This document shows positions 9,458-21,028 of a stretch of 64,000 nucleotides of DNA, one piece after another; position 1 is the stretch's first letter; each line of letters starts with the position of its first letter. The position numbers were made by a program, and so were the translations under genes. The stretch covers positions 124,001-188,000 of the forward strand of contig NZ_JYDE01000004.1 in NCBI RefSeq assembly GCF_003263515.1, in the 5' to 3' direction. This stretch comes from Rahnella inusitata. Its GTDB lineage: Bacteria > Pseudomonadota > Gammaproteobacteria > Enterobacterales > Enterobacteriaceae. The notes under the pieces are model-generated. The model worked only from the letters and a program-made list of their open reading frames with translations, searched no databases and was not told the DNA's origin.

Positions 9458-10876
9458 TCAAAATTCGGTGTAAAATCCGTCGAATTCAAATCCATTTTCA
9501 TCACTGAGTTTTTTGTAGAACTCACCGCTTAATTTAACCGTACGCTGTTGGGAATTCAGGTCTAATGCCACTAATCCGTAGCGGTTTTTATAGGCATTGA
9601 TCCACGACCAGCAATCAATAAACGTCCACAAATGATAACCGTTGATATTACACCCTTCGCCAATGGCCTGATGCACATACGCCAGATGATTTTTAATATA
9701 GCCGATGCGATATATGTCCTGAACCTGCCCGTTTTGCATAAAACGTTCTTCATCCGCCACGCCCATGCCGTTCTCGGAAATAAAAGCGTCGATGTTGCCG
9801 TAGTTATCACGAATATCGATACACAGGTCATAAATCCCTTTCTCGTAAATCTCCCAGCCACGATGGGGATTAAATCGGCGTCCCGGCATGACATAACTTT
9901 CGAAAAACCATTCAGGCATAAACGGCGATTGTGGATCCACGGCAGCGGTGCGTGCTTTCACCCGCCGGGGTTCGTAATAATTCAGGCCAAGGATCTGGAC
10001 GGTGTTGTCGCGAATAACCGCCAGATCCTCCGGCGTATAAGTCGGTAAATGTCCGTACTGCTTCAGGGTGTCTGTCAGTTTTTGAGGGAATGTCCCTTTC
10101 ACTGACGGATCGAGGAAACTGCGGTTATAAAACAGATCGGCATATTCAGCAGCCTGTTTATCAAAGCCATTTTCACTGCGCGGATAAGTCGGGCTCAGAT
10201 TAAGGATGATGCCGATTTTGCTGCCAAGTCCGTGGCGTTTAAACACTTCAATGGCTTTGGCACTCGCGAGGACGGTATTAAAAGCCACCTGCACGCCGCG
10301 TTTAAAATCCACCACATTCGGATAATGGAAATCTTCCATATACCCGCCGAGCACCGGCCCCAGCGGTTCATTGAAGGTAAACCAGTGGAAGACCAGATCG
10401 CCAAAAGCAGCAAAGCAGGTGTCAGCGAAACGCACATAGGCATCGACAACCTCGCGGCTTTCCCATCCGCCCTTTTGCATCATGCGTTCAGGCATATCGA
10501 AGTGGAAGAGATTGGCGAAAGGCTTAATGCCGTTGGCATTCATCTGGTTAAGCATATCGCGGTAAAACGCGATCGCCTCCTGGCTGACGTCGCCATCCCC
10601 CTCGGGGAAGAGCCGTGCCCATGAAATGGAAAGCCGGAAAGAATTATGTCCGGTCTCTTTCATGAGCTGAATATCTTGCGGATAGCGGTGGAAGAAATCC
10701 GTAGCGGTTTCGGTGTTCACTCCCCGGTAAAAACGATTGGGTTCTTTATCCCACGACATATCCCATTGGGTACGTCCTTTACCAGTATTTCCTTTGCCCT
10801 CTGCCTGCTCTGCTGACCAGGCACTTCCCCACCAGAATCCTTCAGGGAATTTAAGAAATTTTTTATCGTGATGCAT
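9458..10876 (-). CDS. 6-phospho-beta-glucosidase (GH1)
   Basis: A 472-residue glycoside hydrolase family 1 protein. The N-terminus has the GH1 signature FPEGFWWGSAWSAEQAEG (about 10-27). The acid/base Glu is in FTFNEPLG (about 172-179) and the nucleophile Glu in FISENGMG (about 365-372). Coupling to a PTS points to phosphorylated substrates: it would hydrolyse 6-phospho-beta-glucosides after import. It is the first gene of the operon; an AAAGGACC ribosome site precedes the ATG. Sugar specificity (cellobiose, arbutin, salicin or other) cannot be read from the sequence. Confidence 0.92.
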   Translation of the reverse strand: MHHDKKFLKFPEGFWWGSAWSAEQAEGKGNTGKGRTQWDMSWDKEPNRFYRGVNTETATDFFHRYPQDIQLMKETGHNSFRLSISWARLFPEGDGDVSQEAIAFYRDMLNQMNANGIKPFANLFHFDMPERMMQKGGWESREVVDAYVRFADTCFAAFGDLVFHWFTFNEPLGPVLGGYMEDFHYPNVVDFKRGVQVAFNTVLASAKAIEVFKRHGLGSKIGIILNLSPTYPRSENGFDKQAAEYADLFYNRSFLDPSVKGTFPQKLTDTLKQYGHLPTYTPEDLAVIRDNTVQILGLNYYEPRRVKARTAAVDPQSPFMPEWFFESYVMPGRRFNPHRGWEIYEKGIYDLCIDIRDNYGNIDAFISENGMGVADEERFMQNGQVQDIYRIGYIKNHLAYVHQAIGEGCNINGYHLWTFIDCWSWINAYKNRYGLVALDLNSQQRTVKLSGEFYKKLSDENGFEFDGFYTEF

Positions 10877-11194
10877 CGCGCGGTCCTTTTATGGCAATAA
10901 CTGCCGGTTATTTTTATCAATTCCATTTTTGAACAGCGCCAGCATAAAATTAAATATTGAGGAATAAAGACTTGGTTTATTGTTTAGTTTTTTTCTGTGA
11001 GCTATTTCCAGTTTCAACTTTAAGCCGCTATTTAAATTCAGGCATCACGCCTACTCTCTGTGAAATATTCAGCCCGCCGTCAAATCATCACTTTTAAATA
11101 TGAACATACCGAGATTTATACAACCAAAGGATAATTGAGGCCGCTCACCTCTGAGCAGTCTGTGAGCAACCGGCGCAAAACGTCGAAATTCTGC
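10877..11194. other. Gene-free stretch upstream of the PTS operon
   Basis: AT-rich and without a plausible gene. It must contain the promoter of the minus-strand PTS operon. I found no convincing ribonucleic antiterminator (BglG/LicT type) hairpin and no regulator gene next to the operon. Confidence 0.5.
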
Positions 11195-11223
11195 TTGACC
11201 CTTTTCGGCAGTCTCCCTATAGT
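11195..11223 (+). promoter_or_regulatory. Sigma-70 promoter of tRNA-Ser copy 2
   Basis: -35 TTGACC (11195-11200), a 17-bp spacer, and -10 TATAGT (11218-11223), followed by a GC-rich discriminator. It has the same geometry as the copy 1 promoter but a different sequence. Confidence 0.85.
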
Positions 11224-11259
11224 AGCGCCCCGTTGCAACGTTCGCGATGTAACGAAAAC

Positions 11260-11349
11260 GGTGAGGTGTCTGAGTGGCTGAAGGAGCACGCCTGGAAAGT
11301 GTGTATACGAGAAATCGTATCGAGGGTTCGAACCCCTCTCTCACCGCCA
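11260..11349 (+). tRNA. tRNA-Ser(GGA), copy 2
   Basis: A 90-nt class II tRNA with encoded CCA and anticodon GGA at 11294-11296. The acceptor stem GGTGAGG / TCTCACC and discriminator G match the E. coli serX type. It differs from copy 1 in the acceptor stem, the discriminator and the variable arm, but the anticodon arm is the same. The two copies lie 3.5 kb apart, in the same direction, with the PTS cassette between them. Confidence 0.96.
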
Positions 11350-11356
11350 AATTATA

Positions 11357-11398
11357 GAAAAAGGGTCCTGATGAAAATCAGGACCCTTTTTCTTTTTC
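11357..11398 (+). terminator. Terminator of tRNA-Ser copy 2
   Basis: AAAAGGGTCCTGAT, loop GAAA, ATCAGGACCCTTTT followed by TCTTTTT. The same GAT-GAAA-ATC apex occurs in the terminator of copy 1. Confidence 0.9.
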
Positions 11399-11438
11399 CG
11401 TTCAAAAACCCGATGATCCAGATGTAACTGCTCAGAAA

Positions 11439-12419
11439 TTACATTTTCGTCAGCATCAGTCCGGCCCTGAGTCCCATCGCCACGTTCGGGTTCGGGAACA
11501 GCACCACTTCTTCCTCCGCCTCCACCCGATAGGTTTTGCCGCTTTCCTGCGCAATCACAAACCCTTTCTTGAAAGCGGTGAAATTCAGGGCATCGCCGGG
11601 AACGAACAGCTGAAAATCCTCTTTGGAGCGGATCACGTCCTGCACTACGCGGTAATGTAACAGGGGAGAATCGGCTTCACGCTCAGGCAACGGTTCACCG
11701 CTGACCAGTGTTTCCAGCGCACGCCGCACGCCGCTAAACTGCGCGTGATCGTTGCTGCCAAACGGTGAGGCTTTACCGAGTTCGAGCGTGCAACTGTCGG
11801 CCTGAAATACCTCACTGCTGAAATGAGTAAAGGTTCCGCCGGGCGAACGGTGATGCACCAGGGCGTCCAGCCCGGCGGCGTCCAGCCATTCGAGCATCAC
11901 TTTGCCCTGCTGGCGTGGCTGAAACGGCAGCAGACCGAAACGCACGTGTTGAGATCCACGGATAGCGGTGTGCAAATCATAGTGGAAGCGCTGCGTCGCG
12001 CCGGCAGCCGAAGCGCTGCGGTAAAACAGCGCCATCACCTGCTCCAGTTCCTGCGCACGGCGGGTTTCATCATTCGGCTTGTAACGGGCATGGCGGCCAC
12101 CGAACATGCGGTTCATGTCGGCCTCAACATACCGTTGGTTGATGCGCATCGACGGCGGATTCCCCAGCAGCACCAGCAGCCGGACAGTCAGCGGACGCGC
12201 GCCAGACAACAGATCGTCAACCAGCTGGTTTAGCAGCTCTATCGGCGCCGTTTCATTGCCGTGAACACCGGCGGAAATAACCACTGCCGTTTCGCAGGGC
12301 TGACGCGGCGACAGCTCAAGAATGCCTTCACCGCGCCACTGCCAGTCCAGCGTTTCCGTTTGCCCGCAAGGCTCGGCAACCGGATCGCCGGAAAGTGTCA
12401 TCGCCAGTAAATCAAACAT
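11439..12419 (-). CDS. astE: Succinylglutamate desuccinylase
   Basis: A 326-residue zinc carboxypeptidase-like enzyme of the AstE/AspA family. Metal-binding residues are in VISAGVHGNETAP (about 47-59, HxxE) and YDLHTAIRGS (about 144-153). It catalyses the last step of the ast pathway, N-succinylglutamate to glutamate plus succinate. It is the last gene of astCADBE, beginning 18 bp after the astB stop. No hairpin terminator is obvious right after it; the tRNA-Ser terminator hairpin at 11357 faces it from the other side. Confidence 0.95.
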   Translation of the reverse strand: MFDLLAMTLSGDPVAEPCGQTETLDWQWRGEGILELSPRQPCETAVVISAGVHGNETAPIELLNQLVDDLLSGARPLTVRLLVLLGNPPSMRINQRYVEADMNRMFGGRHARYKPNDETRRAQELEQVMALFYRSASAAGATQRFHYDLHTAIRGSQHVRFGLLPFQPRQQGKVMLEWLDAAGLDALVHHRSPGGTFTHFSSEVFQADSCTLELGKASPFGSNDHAQFSGVRRALETLVSGEPLPEREADSPLLHYRVVQDVIRSKEDFQLFVPGDALNFTAFKKGFVIAQESGKTYRVEAEEEVVLFPNPNVAMGLRAGLMLTKM

Positions 12420-12437
12420 GGTTCACTCCTTTGAAGC

Positions 12438-13781
12438 TCAGCGCTGGAACGGATAAATCGGACCGAGACCGAGAATATTGGTCAGCTCGTCGAGCGCGGT
12501 ACGCACTTCGGTGAGCAATTGCGGATCGGCCAGATCTTTCGCCTGCATGCGGTCGCGGTAGTGTTTATCCACCCAGTTATTGAGACTGATAAACTGCGTA
12601 TCGCTCATCAGCGAACCGACGTTGACCGCATTCAGTTCGTTACGGTTTAACGCCACGCGCAGGCGCAAACACGCCGGGCCGCCGCCGTTGCGCATACTTT
12701 CGCGCAGATCAAACACTTCAATCTGATTGACTGGGCCACCGCTTTCCACCAGGGCCGACAAATATGCCCAGACGCCGACGTGCTGACGGGATTCTTCCGG
12801 TACCACCAGCAACATTTTACCGTCGGATTTGGTCAGCAACTGGCTGTTAAACAGATAAGTCGCCACGGCATCATCGAGAGAGACGCTGGCCTGCGGCACT
12901 TCTATTGGCTGGAAATCCAGTTCAAGCGCCGCCATTTTGCGGCGAATTTCATCAAGTCCAGTGGCGGAATTCACAAACGCCTGCTGATGATGGAACAACA
13001 CGTTGCCGTTGCTGACAGAAATGACGTCGTTGTGGAATACGCCGCTGTCGATGGCCTGCGGGTTTTGCTGAATAAACACCGTACGCTTTTCGTCGAGCTG
13101 ATGCAGACGCGCAACGGCATCGCTGGCTAAACGGGTCTGACGCGCCGGATACCGCACCGGTTCATTATCACCGGTCACCAGCCCGTCGCGGCCATAGACA
13201 AACACCTGCACGCCGGGCTTATCGTATTCCCCGCACAGCCGGTTATGGTTAGCTGCGCCTTCATCACCCAGCGCCCCCACCTGCGGCAACGCCGCGTGGT
13301 GGGCAAAGTAGCGATCCGCATGAAACGTCGCGCGCAAAATCGCTGATGTTGTATCGGCTTCGATGGCGCGATGAAATTTATTATTCAGGTTAGCGACGGT
13401 GAAATGCACCCGCCCGTCCGCGCTGTCGGCGGAAGGCGACACCGTGGCCGCATTCGCCACCCACATGGATGACGCTGAACTCAGCGACGACAGCAAACGC
13501 GGGGAATAAGCCTGCGCTTTTGTCAGCACTTCGCGGTCGCTGCCGCCAAAACCCATCTGCCGTAAGGTGCTGAGATGCGGGCGTTCGTGCGGTGGCAAAA
13601 TGCCCTGCGCAAACCCCAAATCCGCCAGCGCTTTCATTTTCAGCAGGCCCTGCTTCGCTGCCAGACGCGGGTTCGCCACCGCATTCTGGTTTTTAGTCGA
13701 GGCTTCGTTGCCAAACGACAGCCCCGCATAATGGTGCGTCGGCCCGACCAGTCCGTCGAAATTTGCTTCACATCCAGACAT
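12438..13781 (-). CDS. astB: N-succinylarginine dihydrolase
   Basis: A 447-residue guanidino-modifying enzyme, the same length as E. coli AstB. It begins [20 protein letters not shown] and carries the family's catalytic Cys in [10 protein letters not shown] near the C-terminus. It converts N2-succinylarginine to N2-succinylornithine, releasing CO2 and two ammonia, so it is the nitrogen-yielding step. The open frame continues upstream to 13946. The ATG at 13781 is chosen because GAGGAG precedes it and because it lies 10 bp after the astD stop. Confidence 0.96.
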   Translation of the reverse strand: MSGCEANFDGLVGPTHHYAGLSFGNEASTKNQNAVANPRLAAKQGLLKMKALADLGFAQGILPPHERPHLSTLRQMGFGGSDREVLTKAQAYSPRLLSSLSSASSMWVANAATVSPSADSADGRVHFTVANLNNKFHRAIEADTTSAILRATFHADRYFAHHAALPQVGALGDEGAANHNRLCGEYDKPGVQVFVYGRDGLVTGDNEPVRYPARQTRLASDAVARLHQLDEKRTVFIQQNPQAIDSGVFHNDVISVSNGNVLFHHQQAFVNSATGLDEIRRKMAALELDFQPIEVPQASVSLDDAVATYLFNSQLLTKSDGKMLLVVPEESRQHVGVWAYLSALVESGGPVNQIEVFDLRESMRNGGGPACLRLRVALNRNELNAVNVGSLMSDTQFISLNNWVDKHYRDRMQAKDLADPQLLTEVRTALDELTNILGLGPIYPFQR

Positions 13782-13791
13782 GCCTGTCTCC

Positions 13792-16340
<2,549 letters not shown>

Positions 16341-16368
16341 AATGCTTTACCTCATTCATACAGAGAAA

Positions 16369-17589
16369 TCACACGCACAGGCGTGCAACAGCGCGTTCCA
16401 GCCGGTTTAGCCCTTCTTCGATATCTGCGCCCGGAATAATCAGCGATGGCGCGAAACGCAGAACGTTTGGCCCGGCAATCAGGGCGATCAGCCCCTCTTC
16501 TGCCGCCAGCGTATTGAGCTGTTTCGCCTGATCTTTATAGCGTTCGCTCATCACTGCGCCGAGTAACAGGCCCTGACCGCGTACCTGACTGAAGACGTGA
16601 TAACGGTCGTTGATGCGCTTAAGACCGGCGATAAACCACTCATGACGTTTGCTGACACCAGATAACACCTCTGCCGTGTTGATCATCTCGAACACTTTGC
16701 CCGCCACCGCGGTCGCCAGCGGGTTGCCGCCATAGGTCGTGCCGTGAGTACCCGGCTGGAACAGCACGGCGTAACGGTCGGTGGTCAGCATCGCGCCTAT
16801 CGGGAAACCGCCGCCGAGCGCCTTGGCACTGGTCAAAATATCCGGCACCACGCCATAGTGCTGATAGGCATACAGCTCGCCAGTGCGGCCCACGCCGGTC
16901 TGCACTTCATCAAAAATCAGCACGGCCTGATGCTTGTCGCACAGTTCGCGCAAGCCTTGCAGGAATTCGGCGTCTGCAGGCACCACGCCGCCCTCGCCCT
17001 GAATGGGCTCGACGATCACCGCGCAGGTGCGGGAGGAAATCTGGCTGGCCACGGCGGCCAGATCGTTAAACGGCAGATGAGTAATGGCCGGTGGCAACGG
17101 CGCGAAATCTTCCGAATATTTCGGCTGACCGCCCGCGGTAACGGTAAACAGCGTGCGGCCATGGAAGGCGTTTTTGAAGGCGATGATTTCATTCTTTTCG
17201 CCGCCGGCTTTATGGCCATAGAGTCGCGCCAGCTTCAGCGCCGCTTCGTTGGCTTCTGCACCGGAGTTACAGAAAAAGACTTTGTCGGCGAACGTCGCGT
17301 CAATCAGTTGCTTCGCCAGGCGCAATACCGGCTCGTTGGTATAACCGTTGCCCAGATGCCAGACCTTATCGGCCTGCTCATGCAGCGTTTTACGAATTTC
17401 AGGATGCGCATGTCCCAGCGCGTTCACCGCAATCCCCCCCGCAAAATCCACGTAGTCTTTTCCCGCCTGATCCCATAACCAGGAGCCTTCGCCGCGCACC
17501 GGAATAAACGCGGCAGGGGCATATACCGGCACCATCCAGTCATCAAAGTTCTGGCGGCTGACGTTTTGCGGTTGCTGTTGGTGTTCCAT
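16369..17589 (-). CDS. astC: Succinylornithine transaminase
   Basis: A 406-residue class III PLP aminotransferase. The PLP lysine is in [15 protein letters not shown], preceded by the conserved [14 protein letters not shown]. It converts N-succinylornithine plus 2-oxoglutarate to succinylglutamate semialdehyde plus glutamate; the family also accepts acetylornithine. I chose 17589 ([19 protein letters not shown]) because AAGAGG precedes it and it matches the E. coli start; the open frame extends to 17652 without support. First gene of the ast operon, with a sigma-54 element about 140 bp upstream. Confidence 0.95.
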   Translation of the reverse strand: MEHQQQPQNVSRQNFDDWMVPVYAPAAFIPVRGEGSWLWDQAGKDYVDFAGGIAVNALGHAHPEIRKTLHEQADKVWHLGNGYTNEPVLRLAKQLIDATFADKVFFCNSGAEANEAALKLARLYGHKAGGEKNEIIAFKNAFHGRTLFTVTAGGQPKYSEDFAPLPPAITHLPFNDLAAVASQISSRTCAVIVEPIQGEGGVVPADAEFLQGLRELCDKHQAVLIFDEVQTGVGRTGELYAYQHYGVVPDILTSAKALGGGFPIGAMLTTDRYAVLFQPGTHGTTYGGNPLATAVAGKVFEMINTAEVLSGVSKRHEWFIAGLKRINDRYHVFSQVRGQGLLLGAVMSERYKDQAKQLNTLAAEEGLIALIAGPNVLRFAPSLIIPGADIEEGLNRLERAVARLCV

Positions 17590-17725
17590 ATAAACCTCTT
17601 TATTGAATGCCAGTGACTGGCTGAATTCAGGGTGCAGGTTTCCGCCCCCCAAACTGGCGGGAATTCTGGTTATTGTTTTGTTATCTAAAAGTTAATGAAT
17701 AATCTCACTCAGTCTCATCATAGAG

Positions 17726-17741
17726 TGCAGTCTTCGTGCCA
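17726..17741 (-). promoter_or_regulatory. Sigma-54 (-24/-12) promoter of astCADBE
   Basis: Read on the minus strand: TGGCACGAAGACTGCA. It matches the sigma-54 consensus TGGCACG-N4-TTGCA at all but one specified position, with correct GG/GC spacing. It points at astC, leaving a leader of about 125 nt. E. coli astC is known to be transcribed by sigma-54 with NtrC. I did not find a clean NtrC site nearby. Confidence 0.85.
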
Positions 17742-17840
17742 GCAAAGGATAAAAGTGAATAAAACGGGCGAGGGATAGAAAAAACAATCACTTAAAAGCG
17801 GCCATTATTCATTTAAATTGCATAAAAAATGAATAAGCAA

Positions 17841-17872
17841 AAAAATCCCCTTTCGTAGCAACGAGGGGCAGA
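17841..17872 (-). terminator. Orphan minus-strand terminator-like hairpin
   Basis: On the minus strand a stem CCCCTCGT ... ACGAAAGGGG with loop TGCT (small A bulge) is followed by ATTTTTTTGC. No gene upstream of it on that strand is recognisable, so it either terminates an unseen short RNA or insulates astC from antisense transcription. Confidence 0.6.
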
Positions 17873-18365
17873 GAATGAGTATGCAGCGAATTATTTTCAT
17901 TTCAGCTGACAGATATTGTGCAGGATTGTGATCCGGCGCGTGTCCGCACTCCCGCTTCGTGGTGCAACGCCCGATAACGGTGCGACTCCGCACTTTTTTG
18001 GCGCAATCACGCTCCGTGACCGCCTTCACACTCTGCGTAAATAAAAACCAGCCACTCCAGTTTTCCCGCGCCCGTCGGCCTTCACTTAGCAAATACGATG
18101 CACAAATGTTAATGAATTGTTTATTTATTGTGTGAATGTTATCGGTAACTTCAGCCGACCTTGGTCTTCCCTGCACTTTTCATGGTTTTAAATAACCTAA
18201 AATTAACAAATAAAATCACAAAAATTAACATTTTCGGGTGCTGATCACATTTCATTCACGACTGCGCGAAAACGGCTTTCCCGTTAAGTTAATCTCTGAG
18301 TGTGGAATAAATAACCACCGCCCGTCCCCTACACCAGAACAGAACATCATAAGAAAGGTACAGAC

Positions 18366-19352
18366 ATGAAATTTAACCTCGCATTAGTCAATGCATGTGT
18401 GGTTTCAGCATGCATGTTATTCACCACTCCAACGTTCGCCGCCAAGCCTTACGATATCGCCGTGGTCGCGAAAGTGACCGGTATTCCCTGGTTCACCCGC
18501 ATGGAAGTCGGCGTAAAAGAAGCCGCGCAGAAACTCAATGTCAATGCCTATCAGGTCGGTGGTTCAACGCCGGATCCGGCTCAGCAGGTAAAAGTGATTG
18601 AAGACCTGATCGCTAAAAAAGTGGACGCCATTATCGTGGTGCCAAACGACGCCAAAGTATTAGAACCAGTACTGAAAAAAGCCCGTGAACAAGGCATCGT
18701 CGTGCTGACCCATGAATCTCCGGACCAACAAATCGGTCAGTGGGATATCGAAACCATTGATAGTCAGAAATATGCTGAAGCCAATATGGATGAGCTGGCC
18801 AAAGACATGGGCAGTAAAGGCGGATATGCAATTTACGTCGGTTCACTGACCGTGCCATTGCACAACGCGTGGGCGGATGCGGCTATCAAATATCAGAAAC
18901 AAAAATATCCGGATATGCATGAAGTCACGTCACGTTTGCCGGTGGCAGAAAATATCGACAAGTCTTACTCCACTACGCTCGATTTGATGAAAACCTATCC
19001 TGACCTGAAAGGGATCATCGGATTCGGTTCACTCGGCCCGATCGGTGCGGGTCAGGCAGTTCAGCAGAAACGTGCGAAAAATAAACTCGCCGTCGTCGGT
19101 ATCGCCATGCCTGCACAGGCTGCGCCATACCTGATGCGTGGTGATATCAAGAAAGTCCTGTTGTGGGATCCGAAAGATGCTGGCTTTGCGCTGGTGAGCG
19201 TCGCCGATCAGCTGTTACAGGGTAAAGAAGTGACTAAAGATCTGAGCATTGAAGGGCTGGGTAAAGCCGATGTCGATATGGATAAGCACGTTATCCGCTT
19301 TAATAAAATTCTCGAAGTGACGTCTGAAAATGCAAAATCTCTTGGTTTCTAA
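18366..19352 (+). CDS. Sugar ABC transporter periplasmic binding protein (RhaS/LsrB type)
   Basis: A 328-residue protein with a signal peptide (MKFNLALVNACVV ... TFAA, cleavage near residue 25). A type I periplasmic-binding fold of the ribose/LsrB cluster follows: IAVVAKVTGIPWFTRMEVGVKEAA, then GGSTPDPAQQ and a DAIIVVPND strand. Databases often label such proteins autoinducer-2 binding, but the neighbouring pentulose kinase and isomerase argue for a sugar. It is the first gene of the import operon and is followed by two hairpins that may raise its expression over the membrane components. Confidence 0.9.
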   Translation: MKFNLALVNACVVSACMLFTTPTFAAKPYDIAVVAKVTGIPWFTRMEVGVKEAAQKLNVNAYQVGGSTPDPAQQVKVIEDLIAKKVDAIIVVPNDAKVLEPVLKKAREQGIVVLTHESPDQQIGQWDIETIDSQKYAEANMDELAKDMGSKGGYAIYVGSLTVPLHNAWADAAIKYQKQKYPDMHEVTSRLPVAENIDKSYSTTLDLMKTYPDLKGIIGFGSLGPIGAGQAVQQKRAKNKLAVVGIAMPAQAAPYLMRGDIKKVLLWDPKDAGFALVSVADQLLQGKEVTKDLSIEGLGKADVDMDKHVIRFNKILEVTSENAKSLGF

Positions 19353-19379
19353 AATAACGATACACGTTTAATTTTTACC

Positions 19380-19450
19380 GGGAATATTTTTATTCCCAAC
19401 GCCATCACCAGGCAAATAGGAACAGGTACGGCGTAGTTTGTGGTGCCGTA
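19380..19450 (+). other. Intercistronic hairpins after the binding-protein gene
   Basis: GGGAATA-TTTT-TATTCCC (19380-19397) is a perfect 7-bp hairpin, and TACGGC / GCCGTA (19427-19432, 19445-19450) a second one. Neither has a good T run. Such structures after a binding-protein gene commonly protect the upstream mRNA or attenuate downstream expression; that role here is inferred. Confidence 0.55.
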
Positions 19451-19507
19451 TCTGCTTTTCTATAAGACATATCAAAAATATAAAACAATGAACGCAGAAA
19501 GGATAAT

Positions 19508-21028
19508 GTGATGAATGTTCTCACGCCCGCCGTTCCTGCTGAGGCGTTTATCAGCCTCGAGAAAATCAGTAAAAAATTCCCCGGCGTTTTGGCGCTGGAT
19601 AATGTCAGCCTGACGTTGAATAAAGGCGAAGTGCACTGTCTGGCCGGTCAGAATGGCTGCGGTAAAAGCACCATTATTAAAGTTATTTCCGGCGTCTACC
19701 AGCCGGAAAAAGGCGCAAATATTACGCTCGACGGGAAATTATTTCACACATTAACGCCGCAACTTTCTTCTTATTACGGCATTCAGGTTATTTATCAGGA
19801 TTTGTCTTTATTCCCTAATTTATCGGTCGCCGAAAATATTGCCGTTCACCGCTATTTGCCGGGCGGCGATTTTTGGGTACACCGCGAGGCGATGCGTAAA
19901 AAAGCGATTGCCGCCATGCAACGGGTCGGCGTTTCTCTCGACCCGGATCGTAAAGTCGAAAAATTATCCATCGCTGACCGCCAGCTGGTGGCCATTTGCC
20001 GCGCCATCGCCGCCGACGCCAGTCTGGTTATTATGGATGAACCGACCGCGTCGCTGACCCGTACCGAAGTCAACGGCCTGCTGCGGGTGGTGAATGAGCT
20101 GAAGGCCGCGGGCATTTGCGTCGTTTTCGTCAGCCACCGATTGGATGAGGTGATGGAAGTCGCCGACCGCATCAGCGTGATGCGCGATGGCAAACTGGTC
20201 GGCACCTATCCGGCCAGCAGTCTCGACAGCAACGAACTGGCGTTCCTGATGACCGGACAGCGTTTCAGCTACAGCCATCTGCCGCACCGCGCACCCGCAG
20301 AAGCCACCCCGCTGCTGGAAGTCAGCCATCTCAGCCGCCAGGGCCAGTATCAGGATATCTCTCTGTCACTTCGTCAGGGGGAAATCACCTCGATTATCGG
20401 CCTGCTCGGTTCCGGGCGTACCGAACTGTGCCTGAGCCTGTTCGGCATGAGTAAGCCGGACAGTGGGGAAATCCGCGTCAATGGCAAAGTGGTGAAATTT
20501 CACAGCAACCGTGACGCTATCCGTCAGGGGATCGCTTATGTGTCCGAAGACCGTCTGACGCAGGGGCTGATCATGGAACAATCCATTTATGACAACACGC
20601 TGGTGTCGATTTTCGGCAAGCTGCAAACCCGCACCGGCCTGATGGATCATCGCAAAGCGGCATCGGTGGTCAAAGACCTGATCCGCGACCTCAACATTAA
20701 AGTCTCCGACAGTGGTCTGCCGGTGAAAACGCTCTCCGGCGGTAATGCACAACGTATCGCCATCGCCAAATGGGTGGCGACGCAGCCACATATTCTGATC
20801 CTTGATTCGCCGACCGTCGGCGTGGATATCGCCAATAAAGAAGGCATCTACCGCATTGCGCGGGATCTGGCGGAATCCGGCATGGCGGTACTGATGATTT
20901 GCGATGAAATTCCTGAAGCCTATTACAACAGTCACCGCGTGCTGGTGATGCGCAAAGGTGAACTGGTGGCCGAGTTCGCCCCGCATCAGAGCAGCGAAGC
21001 GCAGATTGCGGAGGCGATCAATGGATAA
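19508..21028 (+). CDS. Sugar ABC transporter ATPase (two fused nucleotide-binding domains)
   Basis: A 506-residue protein at 19511-21028 if MNVL is used; MMNVL begins at 19508, and I keep the longer form. Domain 1 has Walker A GQNGCGKST (about 48-56), LSIADRQ as signature and Walker B LVIMDEPTAS. Domain 2 has a degenerate Walker A GLLGSGRTEL, a good signature LSGGNAQR and LILDSPTVGVD. This paired arrangement is that of RbsA/XylG/LsrA. It energises import from the inner face of the membrane and overlaps the next permease gene by eight bases. Confidence 0.93.
   Translation: MMNVLTPAVPAEAFISLEKISKKFPGVLALDNVSLTLNKGEVHCLAGQNGCGKSTIIKVISGVYQPEKGANITLDGKLFHTLTPQLSSYYGIQVIYQDLSLFPNLSVAENIAVHRYLPGGDFWVHREAMRKKAIAAMQRVGVSLDPDRKVEKLSIADRQLVAICRAIAADASLVIMDEPTASLTRTEVNGLLRVVNELKAAGICVVFVSHRLDEVMEVADRISVMRDGKLVGTYPASSLDSNELAFLMTGQRFSYSHLPHRAPAEATPLLEVSHLSRQGQYQDISLSLRQGEITSIIGLLGSGRTELCLSLFGMSKPDSGEIRVNGKVVKFHSNRDAIRQGIAYVSEDRLTQGLIMEQSIYDNTLVSIFGKLQTRTGLMDHRKAASVVKDLIRDLNIKVSDSGLPVKTLSGGNAQRIAIAKWVATQPHILILDSPTVGVDIANKEGIYRIARDLAESGMAVLMICDEIPEAYYNSHRVLVMRKGELVAEFAPHQSSEAQIAEAING

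Larger units (their letters stand above)
17590..18365. other. 776-bp intergenic region between astC and the sugar ABC operon
   Basis: Besides the sigma-54 element this stretch contains a 10-bp inverted repeat TTATTCATTT / AAATGAATAA (17805-17814, 17827-17836) of unknown role, and a minus-strand terminator-like hairpin (17841-17872). The right part, up to 18365, is AT-rich and should hold the promoter of the ABC operon; TCACA-type CRP half-sites are visible near 18216 and 18245 but no full CRP site. A GTG-started open frame on the minus strand (17805-18176) has no recognisable protein character. Confidence 0.5.

Noticed and set aside
11069..11350. 93-codon open frame on the minus strand
   Set aside because: It is antisense to tRNA-Ser copy 2 and its promoter, so it is a chance frame.
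17805..17836. Inverted repeat considered as an ArgR box for astC
   Set aside because: The halves are TTATTCA then TGAATAA with an 12-base gap, which fits neither a single ARG box nor the 3-bp spacing of tandem boxes.
17805..18176. 123-codon open frame on the minus strand upstream of astC
   Set aside because: It begins at GTG, has no ribosome site, spans the terminator-like hairpin and shows no protein family character.
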